64,000 nucleotides of DNA from Strobilurus pachycystidiatus. Its lineage: Eukaryota > Basidiomycota > Agaricomycetes > Agaricales > Physalacriaceae. This document shows positions 37,360 through 49,992 of this stretch, in pieces. Below the pieces are notes generated by a model. The model did no database searches and was not told the origin of the DNA. It saw only the letters and a program-made list of their open reading frames with translations. The position numbers were made by a program, and so were the translations under genes. Numbering within the stretch: position 1 is the first letter of the stretch; each line of letters opens with the position of its first letter. The stretch lies in contig JAHLMK010000011.1 in assembly GCA_019915135.1 (NCBI GenBank), forward strand, positions 1,364,001-1,428,000, in the 5' to 3' direction.

Positions 37360-38594
37360 CTACTCTGCCGTCAAAGCTATAACTGTGCCATGCCGGGGAT
37401 CTTGGGGCAGATTGTAACCGACACTGTCGGTCCATTCACCAGAGGTTATGTTGTCTAGAACATCGTCAGACAAACATTAGATGGCGCTGAGATCTACTCA
37501 CTGCTTTGGAAGGGTAGATATCCCGTCGTCTCGCCAGGCAGGTCAGCAATATTGTCCACCCAAACATGGAATAGTGTGTCGTCCAGGTTATCGACAAAGC
37601 ACAGCGGTCCTTCAACTTGACCATACTCTGCGTAACCCACCCCATCGAAGACCACCTCCCACTCTCCAAAGAGAGTTTTCGATCTCTCTTGTATGACAGT
37701 CTTGCCGAATGCCTTACTGAAGCGGTGGTAGTATTGTGTGATAGGATCCAAGCAGACGGTAGTATCGATGTTGCTGTTATTCCGATCAATCCAGACCTCC
37801 GCTTCAGTGAAGGTGACGAAGTCTGTCGTGTTCGCGGTGAGTTGACGAGAGTACGTTGCGCCAGTATGGTTGGTGTCGGCCTCGTCAAATAGATTGCTTG
37901 CCCAGTATACGACGAAATGCTGAGCGACGGGATCCCAAGTCGCTTCAGGAGCCCACGACATACCAGCCTAGCAAAAGCGTCAGCCAAAGGAATCTCAGAG
38001 CTCTAACTCGACCACATTACCGTTGGAGGAGAGACCTGAACAAGCCTTTGGTCAGACCAGTTGACCAGGTCTGGCGATTCCCAAATGGACAATGACAGAC
38101 TGCCGTGTCGGCCAAGGTAGTCCCAGGACTTTCCGCTTCCATACACCTTCAAGTCGGTGGCAACAACGTAGAAGACGCCAGTGTCCGGATGCTGGATAAT
38201 GTAGGGATCACGAACACCTTTGTCGCCCAAGGTCGAATTCAAAGCGGGTGCCCCACCATTCACAAGCGTCCAATTCGCGGGAGAGTCCCCTTGACTGACG
38301 GCTACATCGTATCAGGATCAAGTGTGGACCATTTTCAGTGGCCGTACCAAAGTAAATCTGTTCGCCTAGGAGATTTCAGTTGACTCTCCTTCACTAAAAG
38401 GACACGGTGTACGTACCATTGGCAAATTGTTCTCCGGTAAAGTAGACAAAGCCATAAGCGACCTTGGAGTTCGTATCAGTCTGCCAAAGAGATCAGCGGC
38501 TAGATGTCAGCTTGATTGTGGATGCTCTGACCGGACGCGCAACTGTCCCAGAAATGAGAAGTGTCAAGGAGAAGAAGGCGTTCAGCAAGTGCAT
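37360..38594 (-). CDS. Secreted GH43-type glycoside hydrolase
   Basis: Six short exons produce a predicted secreted protein of about 320 residues. A signal peptide MHLLNAFFSLTLLISGTVARP is encoded by exon 1. The mature part follows the five-bladed propeller pattern of arabinofuranosidase/xylosidase-like GH43 proteins: AYGFVYFTGEQFANGEQIYF, GVRDPYIIQHPDTGVFYVVA (with the catalytic-type Asp in RDPYI), SLSIWESPDLVNWSDQRLV, AGMSWAPEATWDP (with a candidate catalytic Glu), and HVWVDNIADLPGETTGYLP. It ends SGEWTDSVGYNLPQDPRHG...TAE. It should cleave arabinose- or xylose-containing plant cell-wall glycans; exact specificity cannot be read. It lies close to an AA9 gene on the same strand. Confidence 0.82.
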
Positions 38595-38639
38595 GGTTAG
38601 TCTTGCGTTCTTTTACCCAGAGGCATTGTCATTATAAAA

Positions 38640-39142
38640 AGCAAACAGAAGGTCCGATAGATTGTCACAAGATATTCGAGTAACTGTCATGGGTTTACTG
38701 ATGCACACATTTCAGCTGTGGGGAAGCTGCTCGGACCGCGTATAGAGTACGTCAGGCGGTCTACAGCGTCAGCAGGAGAGCAGATATCGTTTCTCCATAT
38801 GACGGTGAGAAGAAGCAGTGGCCGCCTTGACGCAGGTCTTGATGGGAGGACATGCCAAGCAACTACCGAGTCTTTGACACGTGAATCTAGCTGAATCTAC
38901 CTATGTAGTCACGATTGCTATAATGGCGTTATACTTATACGCGTTTATTGCAGTTCATTGTTTAACTCGGATGCGCACCCCCGCTCACGACACTTGCGAA
39001 CGATAATCTGACTGTTGACGGTCTGGTTGGCACGCCGTGCTGTCAGTGTATGCTATCTCTCTCTCAACACCTCGAATCCGGTGCTGCGCTCGATTTGCAG
39101 CATACTTCTAGATATTGATTTTGACGGGAAATACAAACTCTC
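38640..39142. other. Intergenic, nothing supported
   Basis: A half-kilobase spacer upstream of the GH43 gene and downstream of the ABM-fold gene. No exon or repeat seen. Confidence 0.4.
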
Positions 39143-39754
39143 TCAAACTTTTACGACCTTCGCATGCTTAACCTCGAAACCATCCAAATAATCTCGGATT
39201 TTCCCATACTCTGCAAAACCCTCGCTGTTTCCGAATCGCGCATGATCCTCGAGGACCGTCCACCCGGTTACAAGGACCCACTCGTCTTTCTGCCCTTCAC
39301 CTTGATCAAGTCTCCATCCCCCACCCAGCTTTCCGGCAGTAAACTCCACCAATGGACGTTTACAGCCCGCGAACGTATCGCCAAACGCCTCCTTCTGCCC
39401 ATCCTTAATGAAATGCCTGCCGATGGCAATGACTGGCGCATCCAGAGGAAGCGTCTTGAGGTCCACATCAGCGTGTAGGAGCCATTCCACCTCGAGATAT
39501 TCTTTACACAACCCCAGCGCCTTCTGGTTTTCGGCAGAAGGGATGAACACGTCGTAGTGATGTTCAAGGGACGGCCACGATCCCAAGATGTAGATGAGAC
39601 TAGGATCTTCCAGTTGCTGGAAGTAGTGGAAGTTGTGCCCGGCACCGGCAGATGTTTGCATGGCGTCTTTGGCGAACTGGAGATGTGAAATGAGTGTGGC
39701 GTCGAGAGTGATGCCAGTTTTCAGGCGTAACAGAGCAAGTTCAAGGACAGCCAT
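39143..39754 (-). CDS. ABM-fold (dimeric alpha/beta barrel) protein
   Basis: A single-exon protein of 203 residues. The pattern LISHLQFAKDAMQTSAGAGH followed by FHYFQQLEDPSLIYILGSWP and SLEHHYDVFIPSAENQ resembles fungal antibiotic-biosynthesis-monooxygenase (ABM) domain proteins. A second, weaker half repeats the layout (EWVLVTGWTVLEDHARFGNS, then AEYGKIRDYLDGFEVKHAKV), so it probably contains two tandem barrel units. There is no signal peptide. Members of this fold include cofactor-free monooxygenases and enzymes of unknown function, so no reaction is assigned. Confidence 0.68.
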   Translation of the reverse strand: MAVLELALLRLKTGITLDATLISHLQFAKDAMQTSAGAGHNFHYFQQLEDPSLIYILGSWPSLEHHYDVFIPSAENQKALGLCKEYLEVEWLLHADVDLKTLPLDAPVIAIGRHFIKDGQKEAFGDTFAGCKRPLVEFTAGKLGGGWRLDQGEGQKDEWVLVTGWTVLEDHARFGNSEGFAEYGKIRDYLDGFEVKHAKVVKV

Positions 39755-39943
39755 GTTGATGGTACGGGTAAAGGATGTATTGACAGCGTTTCCGGCAGAG
39801 GTGGGGACGCGTCAGCGTTCCAAATTTAAATTTGCGCGACATGAATCGGAAACACTTGCCAGGGTGAAGGGATGTACAATGTGCTTGTTGATAATTGATT
39901 CGACTCGATAAATGATACAGTCACGAAGATCCTAACTATTGCT

Positions 39944-41036
39944 TCACCCAGTCCACACAGCGGGCCCCGGAATGGTGTAGTTCTGGAGGTTGTTGTAGAT
40001 GTTAACCTGTACCGGGACATTCAGAACAGGAACGTATACTGTGTGAGAAGTTCTTACAGTGATACCAGGATCAGTGCTCTTATAAGCTCCAGGTAGAGCG
40101 ACTGTCGGAGGAGAAGCACTTCCCCCACCAGTGACTCGCACTTGGGCGCATCCTGGTAAACAATGTGTATCAGCGCAACCTCGCAACAGATTCAACACAA
40201 GATTACACACCAATGTAGAACTGAGCACCAGGGTACGTAGAAGCAACATGCAATGCGATCTACGTCACAAGGGTTATTTGTTGAACGGAAAAAATATTGC
40301 CGACTTGTACGCACGATTTCACCGCGAATGAGGTAATCACCTGAGGGCAAAGATTTGGGAAGGATGAAAGAATGCACGCCTGTACAACGCGAAGTTTTGT
40401 TAGATACAAGTCGCCGGAAACACATATGAAACTCCTCACCGTTGGCGGCATTGACGACATCGGTGGCCCATTGTTGGGTGCTTGCGTTCAACAAACCAGA
40501 CTCGTAAACCTTGGTCCACACTGATCCTTGGCCGTTGGAAGCATCGGCCGTCGATGACGCCTTGGCGACGTAGACAAGAACGGGCCCCTTGTGTCCTCCG
40601 GAAATCGCATCTTCGCCTGTCCTGGCGGCGTGTTGATGCCACTCGAGACTGTCAAGAGCTCAGTACGCGAGACAAGTCCAGTGAATGGTTACGACGAACG
40701 TGATGTTGGCTCCAGCGGCGACGGTCGCAATCCCGACGCCTGATCCAGTCAGCCCATTGACGTTGCAGGTGAGGTCTGTCGAAGTAACGTCGGTGACTGG
40801 GTTGTTGTTCGGCGGTACCCGAAGGTCGATGTTATAGCCTTGGTCGGCCTAGGACGATATCAGAAAATCTTGGCCACTGTACGACATGGAGATGACTTAC
40901 ACCGTTGACCCACACATATTGCATCGTGACTGAGAGATTATGATGAGTTGAATTGAAGAGAACGATGACCTCTGTGCTTACAGTGAGCATTGGCAACCGC
41001 TGCACTCGCAATCACAGAAAGTAATGTTGACTTCAT
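39944..41036 (-). CDS. AA9 lytic polysaccharide monooxygenase
   Basis: Eight exons encode a secreted copper enzyme that oxidatively cleaves cellulose or related beta-glucans. The signal peptide [17 protein letters not shown] is followed directly by His, which would become the N-terminal copper-binding His; an intron begins one base after that codon. Other AA9 marks are [37 protein letters not shown] (second region near the His brace, joined by an intron with donor gttcgt), [14 protein letters not shown] (with the conserved His), [47 protein letters not shown] (Gln and Tyr of the axial site) and [11 protein letters not shown] at the end. No carbohydrate-binding module follows. All junctions keep frame. 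Confidence 0.9.
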
Positions 41037-41080
41037 GGTGATCCTTGAGAGCTCGAGCTAACCTAAGTCGTTCGACGACT

Positions 41081-41088
41081 CTTAAATA
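41081..41088 (-). promoter_or_regulatory. TATA-like element of AA9 gene
   Basis: TATTTAAG on the minus strand, about 45-52 bp before the ATG at 41036. Confidence 0.4.
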
Positions 41089-41464
41089 CATCAATCACCA
41101 TGGCACCATCGTCACATTGTATGTTCCCACCGAAATTGACGCGCATGAAGCCAAGATTTTCCGCGAATAGCCATATAGTAGGAGTATTAGGCATCCTCGT
41201 AACTCAAAGCCCGGCAAACAGGCCATGTGTTCCAACCAGGGGGGCTTGCACATATATTTGACCCATCACTTGAACATACCATATTCCGAAAATGGCCCGT
41301 CTTCGGTCCCGGTCCAACCAAGTGCTGGGTGAAGGCAGTGACATTCCGGACAGCTATGACCCGAAAGTGTACATCTGTAATACAACGGGTGGCGTACCTC
41401 CCTTACATAGACTTCTATGGCTTTTCTCTTTTCCTTCACGCAGCACCCCAATCTGGTCAATGCG

Positions 41465-43457
<1,993 letters not shown>

Positions 43458-43758
43458 GGTGGTAAGAGGAAGAGTGTATCCCAGCGTAAGAGGAAGAGTT
43501 TATCCCAGCTTTAGGGGAGCAGATTATAATAGATGCGCAATGGTAAAAGTGTGAAGCGACCAGGAAGCGCCTTTGATGATCAAAAGCAGCAAAGATAGCC
43601 GCGTGCCATAATGCCACATCGATAACCCGCGTCTATCAGCGTCGGCAAGCACCTGATTTCACGACCACCATAGTAGACTTGCATAGTAATAAACTTGAAC
43701 GATGTCAAGTATGTAGGACAAGTGAGATTGCAAACAAGGGTTGAGGACTACATCCCGA

Positions 43759-45174
43759 TCAATAGTCGCGTCTTCTCCGATCCCTATCCCTATCCCTATC
43801 CCTATCTCGATGATGATCTCTCGGACTGCGGGAACGGCGCCTCTCCCTGCTCCTACTTCTTTTCCTCCTGTGGCTGTCGGATGAGGGAACATCGAACACC
43901 ATGCCGTATCCACCATCTCGTTCATTGTGGCTCTCTCTGTACTTGGACGTCTTCACCAGATCATCGCGTCCTCCAAATCCAGAACTGCGCGACGCTTTTG
44001 CACCAGGCTTGATGTCGTTGGACCAGGATGTGTTGGACTTGGCCACCGACTGTGAAAAGTCGACCCATATACGCCTGTCATCCACCAAGACGTTCTGCAT
44101 TTTGAAGTATGCCTAGAACATGATTAAAACCTAGACATGAATGGAAGATCAACGACAGACCTGCTCTGCATCCTCGCGCTTGTCAAACTCTATGAAGGCG
44201 TATTGCAGTGAGTCGCCCGTCTTCTTGTCGCGGATGACTTGGCAGCTCATGATGACGCCGAACCGCGAGAAGATGAGCTCCAGATCCTCATCCCGCGTCA
44301 CTGGATTGAGCTTGCAGACGAACAACACGTTCTCAGGCGGCCGCACGTTGGCAAAGGGCAGATCTCCGACCATCTCGAGTGTCAGCGCAGATGCAGCAGC
44401 AGCCTTCTCGCGTCGAATCCGCTCCTCCTCTTCTTCCGGCAGCTGAAATAGCGGGTCTTCGTCTTCTGCGATGCGTGTCGAATTATCAGGCGGTCTGGTC
44501 GGTGAGCCGGGGGGCTTTAGCAGGCCTGGAGGATCGGGGAAGGGGTCATCTGTACCAAGAGAGATTAGCGTTGTCGAATTATATCGAGCGAGTAGAGCGA
44601 ACCCAGGATGACAACGTGCCGAATCCGAACATCCTTGAGCGGACGATCCTTGTCGTCGGTGAACACGTCGTTGAGCTTGTCAAGCGTGTCGAGGCCTTCG
44701 ACGACGTGTCCGAACGCAGCGTGCTTCCCGTCGAGGTACTCGATGTTGTCGGCGAGCGTGATAAAGAACTGGCTTCCACAGCCGCCTTTTTCCTGCCCGG
44801 GGAGAGAAGGCGCGACGGCCATGGAGACGGTGCCCTTGTGCGTGTGCTTCAACCTGGGAAGGATCTCCGGGGTGAAGTAGCGAGCCACTGGCTCTTTGGC
44901 CGAGGCCTGCGAGGCGATGTAGGACCAGACGGACTCGCCTCCTGCGCCGGTCGCGGAGGGGTCGCCTGTCTGGGCTAGGAAGTCCTTCGACACTGCCACA
45001 AAATGAACAAGGAAGAAGGGAGCAGAAGACAGTCAACGCACCATTGAAGAAGGCATTCAGGTTGTAGTAGTACACTTTACACAATTTCAGGAAATTCTCG
45101 CATGTTTTCGGGCACGCCTCGACCTCAAGATCAATCACGAGGTCACCTAGCGAAGTTTCAAACAAAACAGACAT
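43759..45174 (-). CDS. Cyclophilin-RRM peptidyl-prolyl isomerase (PPIL4/Cyp6-like)
   Basis: A multi-exon gene. An N-terminal cyclophilin domain ([20 protein letters not shown], then [51 protein letters not shown]) is followed by a linker with [15 protein letters not shown], one RRM ([20 protein letters not shown] and [20 protein letters not shown]) and a basic RS/RD-rich tail ending DRRRRDY. This architecture is that of PPIL4/Cyp6, a nuclear, splicing-associated cyclophilin. In the cyclophilin active region the catalytic-type residues are partly diverged ([12 protein letters not shown] is present), as known for PPIL4 relatives. The tail is encoded by a hexanucleotide repeat. Confidence 0.88.
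43781..43806. repeat. Hexanucleotide microsatellite in coding sequence
   Basis: Four tandem CCCTAT units plus a partial one on the plus strand. Read on the minus strand they encode alternating Asp-Arg in the cyclophilin tail, so unit gain or loss would change tail length without shifting frame. Confidence 0.8.
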
Positions 45175-45326
45175 ACAAAACACGCAAGTCGGCCCCGGAC
45201 TGGCGGTATGTAGGCGGAAACGTTCCTCGAGGTGATGGTCAAGTCCAAGTTTCTGATGCAGTTGTGACGTTTCTTAAAGCGTCTCATTGCAAGATGTTTT
45301 AAGAGTTAGTGAAGCATGACTTTCAC

Positions 45327-45410
45327 GGGTACCTGGCGCAATGGTAGCGCGTTTGGCTTCGATTGCTCAACGGCACCAAAAGGTTGTAGGTTCGAGTCCT
45401 GCGGTGCTCA
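45327..45410 (+). tRNA. tRNA-Arg (anticodon UCG) with 12-nt intron, second copy
   Basis: Identical to the tRNA at 20924-21007 except for one base in the intron (UUGCUCAACGGC instead of UUGCUAAACGGC). Mature sequences are the same. A run of six T follows as a Pol III terminator. Flanking sequences of the two copies are otherwise unrelated. Confidence 0.85.
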
Positions 45411-47394
45411 CTTTTTTACTCGAAGTACGCCGATGTGGCGTAAATACTAAAATTTAAATTGAAATTTTTATTTGACATTGGACAATTTTGAATTGTTACT
45501 TGTAATTAGTTATTGATGATTGCTCGCTATCCTCAAGTACACAAGGATAGCCTATGGCTCTCCTCCACCTAATCATCTTGCCCATCACCTATTGCCTACA
45601 TCGCAGAAAGCGGCAATTCTAGATGTGGCGATATATGGTATCATAGAACACTATATACCCCCACGAGGGTTGAATACTATTTCGCTATTACATAGGTGTC
45701 TCTAACTTCATAGACCTATATGAAGGCCTATACGAAGGACTCCGTATAGGTACATGTAGCTTCCTATATTATCCAGACTTGTACAAATCATTCACAACTT
45801 TTTGAAGCAACATATATTCCGGATACTTTACCGGCATGCAGGCAGCTCTCAGAGACAACTGAAAGACATATAGGTTCATGAATACGAGCAATCTATCACT
45901 TGACTCCAAAATCCACTTATATTATTCACACTACATACGAACTACGGAACTACTTTGTACGAGATCGGGGCACAAGGAGTACAAGCACACGCTCACACCA
46001 ATGAAGAGCAGACAGAAGAACGTACGCTGGAGACGTAGGTTAGAGAATGATGAAAAACCAGGGAGAGTTCACATACCAGACATGGCAAGTCAACATCTAT
46101 ATGCCAAGAGCAGTAAGAATGAAGAAAAAACGTGGTGGGCAACATACCTCGACATCAAGCTCGACAGGACAAGGCTCTTGCTCAATACCAGGAAGAAAAC
46201 CTGGATGTATGCGTCAAAAATATAAGGATTCAAATCGAGGGCGAGAGACACACCGGATGGCCGTTCATCAAATCGGGCAGCGCCAATTCTTGCAAGGTGG
46301 ACACCCGAGGGGCAGCGTTAGACAAGTCTCTTGTAGATGAATCAAGATGTACGTACCGAGTTCATGAGATGATGATGACTGTCCGGGTGGGACACCGTGA
46401 AGGCAGGACACAATAAGAACGGGAGACGAGAAAGGGAGCAACTGTGGGTGATCTTGAGCAACACGACAAAAATGGCCAAAGAGAGCTGGCTGCCCTATAG
46501 CGGGACGGCAACAGCGGCAGTGATGGGGGCGCGTGTCGACAGGCTGACAGAGCAGAGTTGTTCTTGGCCATGCTTGCGCGTCGCAGTCTGTCAGAATGGC
46601 GTCAAGTTGGTGCTTGTTGCGCTCCTCGTACTCCTCGTCATCGCTTCAGTCGTTCTGTCGGAGTGGTTAGGTCGTTGGCTTCGCACTAGTCATGCAGGGC
46701 ACTAGCTTGATCCGTACAAGCCACACCCATTGTCACAGGACACACCTGTTGTCGCGCTCATGTTCGTCGTTGCGCTCATGTTTGTCATTGCGCTCGCGTT
46801 GGAGATGCCCGTCGTGACACTGGTCGTGTCCGTCGTTCACTAGTCGCGCCCGTCGTTCCCGCTCTGGTGGTTGGCCGGTCTTGCTCATGCTAGTGAGAGC
46901 AGAGTGGTCAAAGTGCGAAGTCAAGAGGGAGACCACGCGAGCTTGCCGGTTTGGATTGCATTCAAACTCCGCCCGGCGCTCTCCGAGTCGGCTACTCTGT
47001 CCTCGCTTCCGACTATGTTGCGGCGCGGTGGCTCGTCGAGCTGTAAGCCTCACAAACGGGGCGGAACCGTGATCTCAGGATCCCTCATGAGGATACACCG
47101 ATATCTAGATACAACGTCAGGGTGCTGAAAGTCTTCATATGCCCATGAACTTTGTAAAAGTTTGTATGCCATAACATACACCGACACACACTAATAACCA
47201 GTTCAGCATGTATCTGTTACTCTGCGAAAGTATGTATAGCTTCTATTTGTACGTTCAGTCATACTTATAGCTAGCACTACTATAGATAGGGTATACGTAG
47301 TAATTAGGTCCTCGTACACCATCATGAACCTCAGTATAGTATCCCTTGGTACAGAAAGATTGGTCACATTTGCTGATGTAAGTAACCTAACAGT
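45411..47394. other. Gene-poor AT-richer region
   Basis: About 2 kb without a supportable gene. The first part (45440-45510) is markedly AT-rich. Near 45740-45765 CCTATACG and CGTATAGG form an 8-bp inverted repeat. At 46740-46800 the motif TCGTTGCGCTCATGTT recurs imperfectly. Several 60-115-codon frames exist but have no recognisable domains. Confidence 0.4.
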
Positions 47395-47947
47395 CTCATG
47401 GGTCGCGAAGAATAACTACAGCCCAAAGGACATTATTGTCGCCAAAGTTTTGGCGGATGCCAACCTTGCACTCGCATTGACGCGTTATCTCGCTGAACAT
47501 AGGCATACCGATGGCGTTCCTTCCCCGCCCTCTGCCCTGATTCTCCTCACTCCATGGTCAGACATCGTGCTCTCGCATTCGTTCTCTGGAACGATGTTGA
47601 CCAATCGCAAGTCAGACTGGATCGATTCGAGTTCCTTGCTCAAAGTACGCGACAAATTGTGCGGAGTACTAGATGCCCAGGCAAACGCATACATTTCCCC
47701 CGCTTCACTCGATATACGCTCGGTGAGCTTCGAGGGATTTTGAAGGACCTCCTTAGCCTGCGGTGGCGCGGACATATTGGCAGATATGGTTAGGACTCTG
47801 AGGGATAGACGGGTAGGTGATCTGGGTGAACAGTTGTTCTTTCACGAGGCGCTGGATGCCTTCCGTGATTATGTCGCTTTTTCATTGATGCACCTGGAAG
47901 GTGCGGACACGTATAGGGCAATTTCAAGATTGATTGACAGTGAATGA
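47395..47947 (+). pseudogene. Alpha/beta-hydrolase (HSL/lipase-like) pseudogene fragment
   Basis: The fragment reads DANLALALTRYLAEHRHTDG, PSPPSALILLTPWSDIVLSH and AQANAYISPASLDIRSVSFEGF, the middle-to-C-terminal pattern of fungal steryl-acetyl-hydrolase-type enzymes. It then hits a stop; continuation in a shifted frame gives CGGADILADMVRTLRDR and EALDAFRDYVAFSL. The nucleophile elbow, normally GDSAGANL, is KVLADANL, so the serine is gone, and the usual DAFHDY has Arg instead of the catalytic His. The N-terminal part with the oxyanion HGGG motif is absent. It is therefore a decayed gene copy, not a working enzyme. Confidence 0.7.
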
Positions 47948-48222
47948 TATCGATGACAAGAAACGCTTGTATTGAGATAGTCGGCTACTCTCGTCTAGGC
48001 ATCGCAATAAGCTTCCAGAGACGTTGGCTTTCGCTGCACCTTGGCAAGCGGAGCCGAGCATCTTCTCGAACAAAATACCGTCATATTGAAGGGCGATGGG
48101 CGGCCGCGTATCTCAATGTCCCAGTTCTGTATCTGAAAAATTGTATGCATCAGGACTGATGACTACTCGAACGTATCATTTTTGAATTCATGCGTGAATG
48201 CAATTGACATTAGTATTACCCT

Positions 48223-49895
48223 TCAAACGATAAGTCTGGAGTGGCGGACCCATGAAAAAGAAATGGACGCACAGCGTTTACCAGCTAAGACGTCTGTTTC
48301 ATTCCATCTGAAAATAAGGTCCAGGCCGGCCTTTTGAAGACCTTTCAACGCCACGATATCGCTTTGTGCGACTGGCAAAAGAGGCTTTTTCTTCCTATAC
48401 GAATGATAGCATAAATGGGCGGAACGCAGACTTGTAACTTGACGAGAAGAGAGCATCCGCACAAAGTCGGCATCGATGAAGTCCCAGGGCCTCTTCTGGT
48501 GTGTGGATATCGTGAACTCTTTGAGGCATGGCATGTACAGATGCCGTGGGTTTTGGTTCTGCGCCTGTAAATCGCATCCCGCTGTTTCGGACATAATGTG
48601 CTTTAGATCGCGCAGAAACTCGTTGGGGAAGGCCGCCCTATGCAAAGACCGTAGAGCCAGCTGTTCCAGAGAGGGAATGAGCCTAAACATCTTGACCAAG
48701 GTGTGGTCACCGGGATAATAACAATCCGACAGTTCGAGGTTGGTAAGGGTACAAGGCGAATTGCGTAGAAGGCGGATGATATCTCGGCAGGGCTCGACGA
48801 GTCCTTCCTCGCGTTCGCCAATACGGAGGCTGGTAAGATTGGGAAGGGAAATATGTCGAAAATCATGAGTTTCCGCCATTGACAATGTTGCGAGTTTGTC
48901 ATGTATCACAGGTTCCGGGGGCGGATTGACCTCGAACTCGGGAGTTCCAGAGAAACACTCTAGATTGGGGAATGTCTGGAGTATGGTGCATAGAGAAGAC
49001 GGTTCCAAAGAGATTTCCCCGCGACAAGTTTCGTACGGGACCCTGAGCACTCGTATGCTGTCGGTGTTGACGGAAAGAGATTGTAAGGGTAGGTTGGCAA
49101 GAACCAAGGAGGAAATAGGTGCAGAATGAAAGGCACGAATAGGGCGCGGTGCAACAGTGGAGCTCCATGGGTCAAACCACATGTCCAAATCCCGCAGATT
49201 TACGAATTTGTCACGAAGAACGTACAAAGGGTGAGCCATTTGCACTGACATGTTCGATATCGAGATGCATTTCCACTGCGATGCATGCTCCATGAAGAGG
49301 CCAAAAAGTTCGGCGTTCAATTCCTGCCCGCGCCGAGGACGCTCATCAAAGCCGGCATCCTCATGGTAACAGGCGAGTAGAAGGGTGAAGTCGATAGGAT
49401 GATTTCTGGTCCGGTCCAGCACTGTCTGCAGCGGTGCGATGGGATCTGCAAGGCTTAATGCAGTGTAAACGTCCACGGTAAACGATGACCAGAGGGCAGG
49501 ACACGACAACGATGCGGCGCGCCATTTGCGGCAGACACGAGGTACGACCCAGCGGGGATCCTCGCGATCGTAAATCGGGAAAGGGGAGGGGAGGGAAAAT
49601 ATTTCTTGGAGGATTTCGAAAGGAACACGACGAAGAGGTGAAAGAAGGGTAGCCAAGCTTCGGCGGAGCTCCCAATGCTCAGCGGATATTGCGCCCTGTG
49701 TCGTGGCCGCGTCAAAGTGGCGGATCCACAGTTCTATCTTGTTACACTGCTGGTCTAGAGGCGCTTCATTGGATTTCAGTAGACTCAGTAGAGAGTCAGG
49801 GAGAGGGTCGACAGTTATGGCGAAGACAGATGGGCTGCTCTTGATTTTATCGTGTTATAGCTAGTCTATCCCAAGTAAAGAGGAAACCGTACCAT
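48223..49895 (-). CDS. F-box/LRR-like protein
   Basis: A tiny first exon, ATG GTA CG at 49895, joins over a 53-nt intron (gtttcc...gagcag) to ...PSVFAITVDPLPDSLLSLLK, giving an in-frame start that is otherwise missing. The F-box is LRRVPFEILQEIFSLPSPF and continues through VCRKWRAASLSCPALWSSFT. The rest, about 400 residues, is an irregular leucine-rich array (ISSLVLANLPLQSLSVN; LATLSMAETHDFRHISLPNL; TNLELSDCYYPGDHTLVKMF). Such proteins recruit substrates to SCF ubiquitin ligases through Skp1. It is a clear paralog of the gene at 60306. An alternative last intron would end the protein a few codons later at 48216. Targets unknown. Confidence 0.8.
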
Positions 49896-49951
49896 GGACA
49901 GTGGCAGAAAGAAGGCAAGGAGCGAGAGTATAGTACTTGATCGGAACGCAG

Positions 49952-49968
49952 TAGGGTTAGGGTTAGGG
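49952..49968. promoter_or_regulatory. Telomere-like (TTAGGG) tract in divergent promoter
   Basis: TAGGGTTAGGGTTAGGG, nearly three copies of the fungal telomere repeat, 24 bp before the preferred ATG of the TFIIIC gene (49993) and 56 bp from the F-box start (49895). Telobox motifs bind Myb-type factors such as Tbf1 at some fungal promoters; a role here is inferred. Confidence 0.55.
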
Positions 49969-49992
49969 CTTGACGGGTTTCCTTCTACGTTC

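Noticed and set aside
45878..46705. Frames of 115 and 102 codons in the gene-poor region
   Set aside because: Low-complexity or basic translations without domains; neighbouring imperfect repeats explain the open frames.
49894..49992. TFIIIC subunit starting at the upstream ATG at 49894
   Set aside because: It would overlap the F-box start codon and place telomere repeats in the coding region; the downstream MARTLRPRKS start fits the family better, though it is not excluded.
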